Origin: Bin87 sp963666865
Lineage (GTDB): Bacteria > Chloroflexota > Dehalococcoidia > Lucifugimonadales > UBA3495
Direction of reading: 5' to 3'
NCBI GenBank assembly: GCA_963666865.1
Contig: OY763072.1
Span: forward strand, 2,480,001 to 2,544,000
Length of the DNA: 64,000 bases
Both the position numbers and the translations under genes were made by a program. Shown here piece by piece: positions 25,362-34,111 of the stretch. Under the pieces are notes generated by a model. The model made no database searches. It worked only from the letters and a program-made list of their open reading frames with translations, and was not told the origin of the DNA. Every line of letters starts with the position of its first letter. Within the stretch, counting starts at the first letter, position 1.

Positions 25362-28300
25362 ATGCCCTCCTTCCGCGCATTTTTTGCTGCCGCCTTCCTG
25401 ACCTTCACCGTCGCGCTGGCCTTGACGCTGGCCCTGCCGGGTTCGGGAGCGGTACAGGCGCAGGAAGACCACGAGGAACCGGGCGCCGAGGCAACCGAGG
25501 TTACCCCGGCGGCGGCTACGCTAATTCTGAGTTATAGAGACTACGATTCCGCTCATTTCACCGTCTCCGACCATGTCGGAGCCTGGTGGATCAAGGCCGA
25601 CAAGGGCCCGGACAGCGGCGCCAACGTCTGCAAAGCCGCCACGCTGAGCGGCGGCGGCTATGAGTATCGCGCCGACGGCCTTACCCACAACACCACGTAC
25701 ACCTACACCGCGTACAGCGACAACACGTGCGCCACCCAACTGGGCAGCCCCATCACCTTCACCACGTTGGAGAAGAAGCTGGTCGCCATTGTCATTGAGC
25801 AGAACATGGCCAAGCTGCAACGCGTTGGCTTGGACCTTGGCTTACTCAAGGCGTACATCAAGGGCGACGGCGCCGCCCCGCACAATACCTGCACGAAGTT
25901 TGACGACGTTGCCGACCGGAATGTGGGCGGCGGAATAGAAGACACCCTGACGCTAACCGGCCTTGACCCCAAGACCAGCTACACTTACCGGGCATACGAA
26001 GACAGCCTCTGCGCCACCGAGTTGAGCGTAATGACCTTCACCACCCTGCCGGCGGAGTTGGCCGTGCAGAGCCTGGGGCCGAATTCGGTGAGTCTGCGAC
26101 TCACCGGCCATAAGGGGCGGGACTGGTACTACAAAGCCAACAAAGCGCCGCATAACAACTGCACTGAACAGAAGGGGAACGCTCCCAATCCAATCAACAC
26201 CCTGAACTTGGGCGGCCTGACCATATCAACGGCATACACCTACACGGCGTACACCGACAGTAATTGCACCGACGGCAACGAACTGGACGACGACGGCGTC
26301 ACCTTCACTACGCTGGCCACCGCGCCCACGCTGACCGTGAGCTACATCAGCCCGACCACGGCCAAGCTGACCATCTCCGGCTACACGGGAATATGGCTGT
26401 TTACCGCCGACTCCTGGTATCAGGGCAGATGCTCATTCACACAATCAAACGTCGCCTATCTGACCGACCTCACGCCCGGCGCAACCTACACTTTCAAAGC
26501 CGCGGCCCGGATCCCGGGCCAAGGTTGCACAGCGGAAATGGCCGCGGCCAAACCCTTCACCACGCCGGCGCAATTGACGGAATGCGCCAGCCTGTCCATC
26601 GTTGAGGCCGGAGTCACGAGTAGCGCTTGGAAACGCCATGTCGAAGTCAAGAATAATACCGACGACGCGATTCACAATGTCAGAGTGTTCACTTATTATG
26701 TGTCCGGGCCAGTATCGTCTGTTAGTCTAGATCCCTTGTCCAGTTCAGCTGCTTATGAAGACACGATTCCCGAATTGCAGCCGGGAGCCACCGTCAGGAA
26801 CGAGCATACTTCTAGCAATTTCGCTGCACTAGTTGCGGAGCTGAACGGCGTCGTCCAGCTGGTTGACCCGGTCAACCGGTCAGCCGTCCTCTGTGAAACC
26901 GCCATCGAGCCGTCGTGGTGGAGTTATGCCCTTGCCTCAAGACCCCCCGCAAACCCCCAGTACTGGGTTTCGACGCAGCTGGATAACCCAGTCCCCGGCG
27001 CCGGCGAAAACGCCACCGTCAGCGTCACCGCCTACGCCACCACTGTACACCAACTGCTCCAGGCCTGCGTGAACATCCATTTCGACGGCCTGGCGCCGGT
27101 GGACGCCGACGATGACGGTAATCACGACGTGGTGATTTACGACGGCCCCAACGGGAAGTATAAGGAAGACGGCACGCTTAACTCCGGCGGCTTTCGCCGG
27201 GCTGGCCGGCTGGATTACGACTCCGACGGCTATGACGAGGACGTGGCAAGCTGGCGATACCGGCCCCAGTGCTCCGACGCCGCCGGCAAGTTCCAGGGCA
27301 GCCTGTTCCGCATCGGCAACACGGAGCGACGAACCAGCAGCGCGGTCAAGTGGCCCACACCAATAACCGAAACCCGTACTTGGCCGCTGACTTATACCGT
27401 AAAGATTCCCGTGACGGCGACCGGCTCCGGGTCGGGCTGCCTGACGGCCACCGTGCGGGCCCTGCCCCCGGAGGTAACCGATAACCTTAAAACCGCTTAT
27501 GAAAAGGCGCAGGATAACACGGCCAAAGTCTGCCTGGGCGCGCCGCCGGCCAAAGACCCTAAGGACCCGGACCCGTCGCTGCCCGTGCTGTTCCAAAGTG
27601 GCCGGGCCGACCTGCTGACGGTGCATAAGTGCGCGGACGGCGTGAACTTCCCCTGCGCCGGCAAGTCGGCCGGGGACCTGGCGCAGTACGTGGACGGCAG
27701 CACCCTCGCGGCCAGCGGCACGGGCGACACGGCCACCGGCAACGCCGCCGAGAACGCCGGCTCGATTTATCGCGCCTTCCGCGCCGAGGACGTGGTGACG
27801 CACGTGGCGGACTTGACAACAGCAGCCGGCGGCGGCCGGATAGTACGCAAGCACCCCACGTCACCCAGCAAGGCAGTGTGGTACACCGGGCACGACCTTG
27901 CGGACATTGCCAACGACAACAACGACTTTGGGCCGCTGCCGGGCGTCGCCGCCAAGTACACCTACCTGGGTGCCGCCTACAAACCGCACAAGTGGTCCAT
28001 CTGCGACCTCCACCGGCCCCAGTATATTAAGGACGGAACAGGCGACGTCTGCGACTCCACCGCTGCCGAACCCAACCCGGGCAATATCCGGGGAATCTAC
28101 TACCGGACCTGGAGCTTCATGCTGCTGGACGAAGGTGCGACTCAGCCAACACGTTCGTCAACCAGCAGCAGCACAGCCCCGGCCGGCGTCATCTTTGAGT
28201 TCGAGACGTTGGGCACCCACGTCACCGAGATCCTCCGAGAGGAGACCGAGGGCAGCGGCACAATCAAGACCGTGGATAAATACACCTTCCACGTGGGGCC

Positions 28301-31262
28301 GGCGGCGGACTTGTCGGTGCGAGCCGGCGGGGCCAGCGCTTCGGTCGCATCGGGTAAGCGGGCCTTCACCATCGTGGCCGAAAGCGAACCCACGCCGGAG
28401 ATTGACGCGAGCGTAACCCACCACGGCCACACCGACCTGATCAACCTGGAATCGCTGCGGCCCACCGTCGCGATAACCGCCAACGACGCGGCCATTCCCG
28501 CCGCCAACGTGTCCCAGGTCGGCGCCACCGCCGGCAGCTACGACACCGCCACCGGGGTGTGGACGCTGCCCGACGGCTGGCAAGGGCAGGCCACGCTAAC
28601 GCTGGTGGCCGACGCCGGCGCGGTGGGTTCGGTTACCGCTGCCATCACCAACAGCGCCGAAGTCTGCGAAAACGACGCCGGCGCGGCGCAAACCACGGTG
28701 GACGGCCGAGCCCCCGTTGACCGGGCGACCTGCGAGTTCGACAAGGACGGCACCTCCTCCGGCTACCACTGGGGCGCCTACCAGCGGTGCATCAAGCCCG
28801 ACGCCACCGCGTATGGCGACAACCCCCACAACGCCACCTATACCAGCGACAAGGACACCTGCGAAGCTAACGTCACCAACGGCACCTGGCACACCACGGA
28901 GTGGTACGACTGGCGTCCGCACAACAACACGGTAACGTTCACGCCGGACGCCGCCGGGTTCACGCTGACCGCCCGGGGCGCCGGCCGCAGCAGCATCGAC
29001 CTGCTATGGGCCAAGCAGGCCGGCGCCGATGAATACGCCATTTACAGCGTATCCACCGCCGACCTCGCGTCCACCGACAACCTGGGCGCGCTGCTGGGGC
29101 CGAACCAGATCGCCGTGGTCCCCGCCGACACCACGGCGTACTACCACGACGGGCTGAAGCGGGGGCAGAAGCGGCAGTATCTGATCCGCGCCCGCAAGGA
29201 CGGTCGACCCTTTGCCCTGAGCAACCTGGCCGGCGCCACGGCGCAGATACCCGGCCAGCCGTGGAAAGGGCCGCCGGCGTCGCAGCCGCCCGGTGCCGTG
29301 GGCAGCCTGAAGGCGGCCCGCAAGTCGGACGACGCCACCACGATAAACGTCAGCTGGAACGCGCCCAGCAGCGGCGCCACCGGCTACGACGTGCAGTACC
29401 GCTCCCGCCTGGGCAGCAGCGGCTCCTACGGCAACTGGACCGGCCTGTCCACCCAGCAGGGCGGCACGGCCTACACGTTCCACAACGCCGGCGGCGGCAC
29501 CAGCTACCAGTTCCAGGTGCGCGCCGTCAACGTCTATGGCGGCCAAACCAACTACAGCGGGTGGAGCGCGTCCAACACCGTAAGCCCGGTGTCGAACCCG
29601 AACCAGGTGGGCAGTTTGACGGCGACGCGCGACAGCCTCGGAACCACGATTAACGTCAGTTGGGATGCGCCGAGCAGCGGCACTACGCCGACGGGCTATC
29701 AGGTGCAATACCAGACCCGCACCGGCAACAGCGGTTCGTGGGACGCCTGGACGCCGGACCCGGCGACCACGCAAACGGGAACCACTTACGATTTGACCAA
29801 CGCCACCGGCGCCAAGAGCTACCAGTTCCGGGTGCGCACCGTCACCGTCACCGGCGGCGACACCATCTACGGCGGCTGGCGAACCAGCAACGTGGTGCGC
29901 GCCTTCGACAACCCCGACCTGGTGCAAAACCTGTCGGCAACGCGGGACGACACCGACGACACCATCATCACGGTTGAATGGGATGATCCCAGCAGCAGTG
30001 TCACCATACCGACGCACTACGACGTGCAGTACCAACAGGACGGCGGCGCTTGGCAGCCCGACCCGGCGACTCGCCAGGCCAAGGCGACCGGTAATGAGTA
30101 CGTTCCGTCCGGGGTCAACGGGAACCACAGTTACCGCTTCCGAGTGCGCGCGGTCACCGTATCCAACGACATCCCCATCCTCGGCAGTTGGCGAACCTCC
30201 GGCACGGTGCCAGCTCTGACGAAGCCGGGTCAGGTGGGCAGCCTACAGGCAACTCGCAAGTCCGACGACGAAACCACCATCAACGTCACCTGGACGGCGC
30301 CCAGCAACGCCACCGGGCAGACTAGTTACAAGGTGCAGTACAAGGCGGACAACGCCACCACTTGGACCGACGCGCCCGCAGCGGTGGATCCGAAGCAGAC
30401 CAGTTACACGCTCACCGGTGCCGCCGGCGGCAGCCAGTACGTGTTCCAGGTGCGCGCGGTCACCACCCTCACCAGCGGCACAGGTCTCGAGGGGAGTTGG
30501 CGGAGTTCCAATACCGTGCCGGGTCTGGCGGCGGGCAAAATCGAAACGGTGACGGCGGAACGCCAGACGAATGGCGTGGCCGACCCCGATTCCACAACCA
30601 TCTACGTCAGCTGGACCGAGTCGGCGCGGGCCACCGTTGGCTACGACGTGGAGTACCGCAAAGACAGCGGCAGTTGGCAGAGGGCGGCGACGCAGCAGTC
30701 CGCGCAGTCCTACACGTATCCCGACGCCGACGGGGCGGAGAAGTACACCTTCCGGGTGCGCGGAGTGTCCGGGGCCGGCAACGGGCCGTGGGCAGTATCG
30801 GCCCAGGTGGATCAGCCGCCGGTGCGCTACCTGGGCGCGGACGTTGGGGTGGACTACGTAACGCTGAAGATGGCCAGCGGGCCATGGTGGTACAAATTCC
30901 GCAAGAACGGGGACTGGGGCAGTTGCGTCCGGGTCGCCAGCGGGGACGTAACCATCACGGGCTTGTGGGCGACCACGCGGCAAGCGGCTGGGCTGTACAC
31001 CAGCAGCGGCTGCTCGCAGGACCGGATTGGCGGCATCAAGTCGTACAGCACCTTGTCGGACATCAACGACTGGGGTATGTGCTGGGAGACGGACGACTGC
31101 CGGGACATCGACAACCCCAACAACTTCAACCAGCACACGCACAAGCGGAGCCGGCTGCATACCCTGGGCGTAAATCTATCGGACTGCGCCTTCAGTCGGG
31201 AGCTTCACAGCCACGGCTGGCCCGACGGCGGCGGCGGCCAACACTGGCACTGCCCGAACTAG
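25362..31262 (+). CDS. Giant secreted FnIII surface protein
   Basis: 1966 aa from the ATG at 25362 (the frame opens at 25314). Signal peptide 1-33 (LALPGSGAVQAQ). Residues 35-400 hold four modules of the type W-x-K-A ... C ... L-x-x-x-T-x-Y-T-Y-x-A-Y-x-D-x-x-C, each ending TFTTL. The middle (400-960) contains a choice-of-anchor-like region (WSICDLHRPQYI, YRTWSFMLLDEG, KYTFHVGPAADLSV) similar to part of the 22731 protein. About five FnIII domains follow (for example VGSLTATRDSLGTTINVSWD), then a last Cys module and a His/Cys/Trp-rich tail (HSHGWPDGGGGQHWHCPN). It is likely an extracellular adhesin or matrix protein. Unlike the others it has no AT-rich promoter island; an inverted repeat lies before it. 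Confidence 0.75.
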   Translation: MPSFRAFFAAAFLTFTVALALTLALPGSGAVQAQEDHEEPGAEATEVTPAAATLILSYRDYDSAHFTVSDHVGAWWIKADKGPDSGANVCKAATLSGGGYEYRADGLTHNTTYTYTAYSDNTCATQLGSPITFTTLEKKLVAIVIEQNMAKLQRVGLDLGLLKAYIKGDGAAPHNTCTKFDDVADRNVGGGIEDTLTLTGLDPKTSYTYRAYEDSLCATELSVMTFTTLPAELAVQSLGPNSVSLRLTGHKGRDWYYKANKAPHNNCTEQKGNAPNPINTLNLGGLTISTAYTYTAYTDSNCTDGNELDDDGVTFTTLATAPTLTVSYISPTTAKLTISGYTGIWLFTADSWYQGRCSFTQSNVAYLTDLTPGATYTFKAAARIPGQGCTAEMAAAKPFTTPAQLTECASLSIVEAGVTSSAWKRHVEVKNNTDDAIHNVRVFTYYVSGPVSSVSLDPLSSSAAYEDTIPELQPGATVRNEHTSSNFAALVAELNGVVQLVDPVNRSAVLCETAIEPSWWSYALASRPPANPQYWVSTQLDNPVPGAGENATVSVTAYATTVHQLLQACVNIHFDGLAPVDADDDGNHDVVIYDGPNGKYKEDGTLNSGGFRRAGRLDYDSDGYDEDVASWRYRPQCSDAAGKFQGSLFRIGNTERRTSSAVKWPTPITETRTWPLTYTVKIPVTATGSGSGCLTATVRALPPEVTDNLKTAYEKAQDNTAKVCLGAPPAKDPKDPDPSLPVLFQSGRADLLTVHKCADGVNFPCAGKSAGDLAQYVDGSTLAASGTGDTATGNAAENAGSIYRAFRAEDVVTHVADLTTAAGGGRIVRKHPTSPSKAVWYTGHDLADIANDNNDFGPLPGVAAKYTYLGAAYKPHKWSICDLHRPQYIKDGTGDVCDSTAAEPNPGNIRGIYYRTWSFMLLDEGATQPTRSSTSSSTAPAGVIFEFETLGTHVTEILREETEGSGTIKTVDKYTFHVGPAADLSVRAGGASASVASGKRAFTIVAESEPTPEIDASVTHHGHTDLINLESLRPTVAITANDAAIPAANVSQVGATAGSYDTATGVWTLPDGWQGQATLTLVADAGAVGSVTAAITNSAEVCENDAGAAQTTVDGRAPVDRATCEFDKDGTSSGYHWGAYQRCIKPDATAYGDNPHNATYTSDKDTCEANVTNGTWHTTEWYDWRPHNNTVTFTPDAAGFTLTARGAGRSSIDLLWAKQAGADEYAIYSVSTADLASTDNLGALLGPNQIAVVPADTTAYYHDGLKRGQKRQYLIRARKDGRPFALSNLAGATAQIPGQPWKGPPASQPPGAVGSLKAARKSDDATTINVSWNAPSSGATGYDVQYRSRLGSSGSYGNWTGLSTQQGGTAYTFHNAGGGTSYQFQVRAVNVYGGQTNYSGWSASNTVSPVSNPNQVGSLTATRDSLGTTINVSWDAPSSGTTPTGYQVQYQTRTGNSGSWDAWTPDPATTQTGTTYDLTNATGAKSYQFRVRTVTVTGGDTIYGGWRTSNVVRAFDNPDLVQNLSATRDDTDDTIITVEWDDPSSSVTIPTHYDVQYQQDGGAWQPDPATRQAKATGNEYVPSGVNGNHSYRFRVRAVTVSNDIPILGSWRTSGTVPALTKPGQVGSLQATRKSDDETTINVTWTAPSNATGQTSYKVQYKADNATTWTDAPAAVDPKQTSYTLTGAAGGSQYVFQVRAVTTLTSGTGLEGSWRSSNTVPGLAAGKIETVTAERQTNGVADPDSTTIYVSWTESARATVGYDVEYRKDSGSWQRAATQQSAQSYTYPDADGAEKYTFRVRGVSGAGNGPWAVSAQVDQPPVRYLGADVGVDYVTLKMASGPWWYKFRKNGDWGSCVRVASGDVTITGLWATTRQAAGLYTSSGCSQDRIGGIKSYSTLSDINDWGMCWETDDCRDIDNPNNFNQHTHKRSRLHTLGVNLSDCAFSRELHSHGWPDGGGGQHWHCPN

Positions 31263-31391
31263 GCGGGGGCCGGCTCGTCACAACCAAGGTTTTCAGGCTT
31301 ATGGGATTTTCGGGATTGCAAGGTGCTGTGATCGCGGCGGTTTCCAGCCTGTGCTCAGCAGACTCGTCATCAACAAAAGGAGGGACGAATA

Positions 31392-31598
31392 ATGACCACT
31401 CGTGAAACTGGATGGCAAGAAGCCATCATCACTGTCCTGCAAGACACGGACGGCCCGCTCAAGTACGACGCAATCACGCAAATCATCGGCGAGCGTGGAT
31501 TGCGAGCTCTTACCGGGGCAACGCCGGCGAACTCATTGCTGCCAGCAACGGAAAACCTGATTTCCGAGCAAACTGCTCAATCTGCCAACACGCTTTAG
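31392..31598 (+). CDS. Small HARE-HTH-like protein, possibly truncated
   Basis: 68 aa. AAAGGAGGG lies seven bases before the ATG, a very strong site. GWQEAIITVLQDTDGPLKYD and IIGERGLRALTGATPAN match the start of HARE-HTH (winged helix) domains found in restriction-linked and chromatin proteins. The usual final strands are missing: after ATPAN the sequence departs and stops. Protein-like pieces in other frames follow to about 31750 (KYEEDYGTTVFVK), so a frameshift or truncation is likely. Confidence 0.5.
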   Translation: MTTRETGWQEAIITVLQDTDGPLKYDAITQIIGERGLRALTGATPANSLLPATENLISEQTAQSANTL

Positions 31599-31834
31599 TC
31601 GCATGCTGAATCAGCGTCGTCAATCTCTTCTCCAAATATGAAGAGGACTACGGGACGACGGTCTTTGTTAAGTGCCTCTCATCGGCCGGGCCGGGACCAA
31701 GAGCCCATCCAAACAATTACCGGCTACATGGTAAACTGCATACCTCCTTGCCGGCAGCAGTATCTATCGGAAGTAAAGTGTAACCATCCTATCCCAAGAG
31801 CCAAGACTATCCTTGCGCTGCGTTTAGACCCACC

Positions 31835-33076
31835 ATGCACTCCGTTGCTGCAGGACCCACCTCATCACCACGCATTGAGTACCTCAAAGTGAAGAGGTTC
31901 CGTGCGTTGTGGGACGTGGAATTCCGAAACTTGACGCCGCTCACCACTTTGCTGGGCCCCAATGGCAGCGGCAAATCTACGGTATTCGACGTGTTCGCAT
32001 TCCTGTCCGAATGCTTTCAGTTCGGTTTGGGCAGCGCTTGGGACAAGCGGGGCCGAGCAAAAGAACTCAAAACCCGCGGCTCCAGAGGGACGGTGACTAT
32101 TGACGTCAGATACCGTGAGGGTCCAGGCCAGCCGTTGATTACCTACCATCTGGAAGTCAACGAAGTCAGGGGCCGTCCGATTGTCAAACACGAGTGGCTG
32201 CAGTGGCGCAGAGGCAATCGTGGCAGACCGTTCCGATTTCTGGAGTATCAGGAAGGCCGAGGCCACGCCGTCAGCGGCGAGGAGCCTGATGTCACGGCCC
32301 AGCGAATAGAAATTCCGCTACAGTCTCCCGACCTTTTGGCGGTCAACGCGCTCGGGCAATTCGCAGACCACCCGCGGGTGGCGGCCCTGCGCAACTTCAT
32401 TACCGGTTGGTACGTGTCACATCTGTCGGCGGACAGCGCCCGAAGTCAACCCAACTCAGGCCATATCGAGCGGCTGAGCATGACCGGAGACAACGTAGCC
32501 AACGTCATTCAATACCTGGCCGCCCAGCATTCGGACCGGCTGGAGCAGATCCTCAGCGTCCTGCGCCGTCGCGTACCGCACATCGAGAGTGTCATGGCTA
32601 CCGCCATGCACGACGGACGCCTGCTGCTCCAGATCAAGGACGCTCCATTCAGGAACCCGATGCTGGCCCGCTTCGCGTCCGATGGCACGCTGAAAATGCT
32701 GTCCTATCTAGTGTTGCTATATGGCCCGGAACTGCCGCCGTTTATTGGGATTGAGGAACCGGAAAACTTTTTGCACCCGCGGTTGCTCCACGAACTGGCG
32801 GAAGAGTGTCGTACCGCGAGCGAACGCACCCAGATGCTGGTGACTACGCATTCGCCCTTTTTCCTCAACGCTCTGCGCCCTGAAGAAGTGTACGTCTTAT
32901 GGCGCGACGAGCGCGGTCATACGCAGGCGCAACCCGTCGACGAAATAATCGGAGTGCGCGAGTTTATGAGTCACGGCGCGCTATTGGGCGATCTCTGGAC
33001 CGAAGGGCACTTCAGGGTAGGCGACCCGCTCATTAACCAGGGCATGGCCGTCGGCCCGTTGAATCGAGGCAGATGA
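31835..33076 (+). CDS. AAA family ATPase of an ATPase-DUF4276 pair
   Basis: 413 aa. An SMC/OLD-like ATPase: IEYLKVKRFRALWDVEF at the N-terminus, Walker A GPNGSGKST at 41-49, Walker B GIEEPENFLHP at about 305-315 and TTHSPFFLNAL at about 337. The stop overlaps the DUF4276 start (ATGATGA), so the two are coupled. Such pairs of an AAA ATPase with a Toprim-like partner resemble known anti-phage systems (OLD/Gabija, PARIS or AbiL types), but which one, if any, cannot be said from sequence. The ribosome-binding site is not obvious; an internal start is possible because residues 1-12 look non-conserved. Confidence 0.85.
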   Translation: MHSVAAGPTSSPRIEYLKVKRFRALWDVEFRNLTPLTTLLGPNGSGKSTVFDVFAFLSECFQFGLGSAWDKRGRAKELKTRGSRGTVTIDVRYREGPGQPLITYHLEVNEVRGRPIVKHEWLQWRRGNRGRPFRFLEYQEGRGHAVSGEEPDVTAQRIEIPLQSPDLLAVNALGQFADHPRVAALRNFITGWYVSHLSADSARSQPNSGHIERLSMTGDNVANVIQYLAAQHSDRLEQILSVLRRRVPHIESVMATAMHDGRLLLQIKDAPFRNPMLARFASDGTLKMLSYLVLLYGPELPPFIGIEEPENFLHPRLLHELAEECRTASERTQMLVTTHSPFFLNALRPEEVYVLWRDERGHTQAQPVDEIIGVREFMSHGALLGDLWTEGHFRVGDPLINQGMAVGPLNRGR

Positions 33077-33690
33077 TGATCGCCCAGCATCTGGAGTTTC
33101 TGGCGGAAGAACCTTCCATGGCAGCATTTCTACAAGCGTTTTTGCCAAGGTTCTTGCCAAATGTAACCGCCGTTGTACATCATCATCAGGGCAAGTATGA
33201 CCTGCTGCGCAAACTGGAAAGTCGATTGCGCGGTTACGCCGCCTGTCTTCCCGATGACTGGCGCATCGTAGTCGTAGTTGACCGCGACGATGACGACTGC
33301 CATCAGCTCAAGGAGAGACTTGACCAGATGGCCGCTGGCGCCGGATTGCTCACCCGTTCTAAGGCAAGCGACCGCCCCTGGCGCGTGGTCAACCGGATCG
33401 CCATCGAGGAGCTGGAGGCCTGGTACTTCGGCGACCCTGAAGCCGTGTGCGCTGCTTACCCCAGAGTGCCGCGCGGTTTTACGAACCGGGCCCCCTATCG
33501 TCAGCCCGACGCAATCGCAGGTGGAACCTGGGAAGCCTTTGAGCGCTTGCTGCAAGCCCATGGCTATTTCAAAAACGGAATACCCAAAATGCAAGTGGCG
33601 CGCGATATTGCCATGCGGTTTGTTCCCGAACGCAACACTTCTCCAAGCTTCCAGACGTTCTACAAGGCCATCGTGGAGGCAACTTCATAA
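33073..33690 (+). CDS. DUF4276 (Toprim-like) partner of the ATPase
   Basis: 205 aa. DUF4276 proteins have a Toprim-like fold and are found with AAA ATPases. Visible acidic positions: LAEEPSMAAFL near the N-terminus, VVVVDRDDDDCHQL (about 73-86) and EELEAWYFGD (about 116-125), a likely metal-binding set. The C-terminus GYFKNGIPKMQVARDIA ... FYKAIVEATS is repeated as a fragment at 18054-18217. Translation is coupled to the ATPase by overlap. A nuclease effector role is inferred from the pairing and fold only. Confidence 0.8.
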   Translation: MMIAQHLEFLAEEPSMAAFLQAFLPRFLPNVTAVVHHHQGKYDLLRKLESRLRGYAACLPDDWRIVVVVDRDDDDCHQLKERLDQMAAGAGLLTRSKASDRPWRVVNRIAIEELEAWYFGDPEAVCAAYPRVPRGFTNRAPYRQPDAIAGGTWEAFERLLQAHGYFKNGIPKMQVARDIAMRFVPERNTSPSFQTFYKAIVEATS

Positions 33691-34111
33691 ACGGCGTTCG
33701 GTTATTCTCGCGAAATCTTCACGCAGCAGTCCCACCAACGCCACCATCGCTGCGTCCTACGGCGACTTCCGCCGCGCTACCGTCACTGCCGGCCGCCGCC
33801 TCTCGTCGCCGCACTCCGCACGTGGAACGGCAACCCACCGCCAACCCCTCAATCCGCCAGCCGCCGCATGACCACTCCGGTTACTCGGGAGTCCAGCTTG
33901 GCGGTCCACCTTGCCGGAGAGGTTGTCCTGACGCCGGTTGATTTCGCCGGACCGATGTGCCTTACCGCTTTCGCTTGGATTGACGGCTTTATCATGTGAA
34001 GATAATTGAATCGGCTCATTAATCATCGTACATCTTATCGTTTGGCTGATATACTAATCAGCCGCATTCCCGGATGCGGACGCCGGATCGTATCCGAAGG
34101 GTGCGTCAGCG
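33691..34111. other. Spacer with promoter region of the next surface gene
   Basis: No supported gene. The last about 110 bp are AT-rich compared with the flanks and hold the palindrome at 34044-34063. Confidence 0.5.
34044..34063. promoter_or_regulatory. Operator-like palindrome over a -10 site
   Basis: GGCTGAT and ATCAGCC are perfect arms around ATACTA; TATACT, a -10 candidate, lies within it (34050-34055). It is 49 bp upstream of the surface-protein start codon. A bound repressor would block this promoter. Confidence 0.55.

Noticed and set aside
33757..34026. 89-codon minus-strand frame between the DUF4276 gene and the next surface gene
   Set aside because: No homology or ribosome-binding site; Arg/Gly-rich composition looks like a GC-driven open frame.
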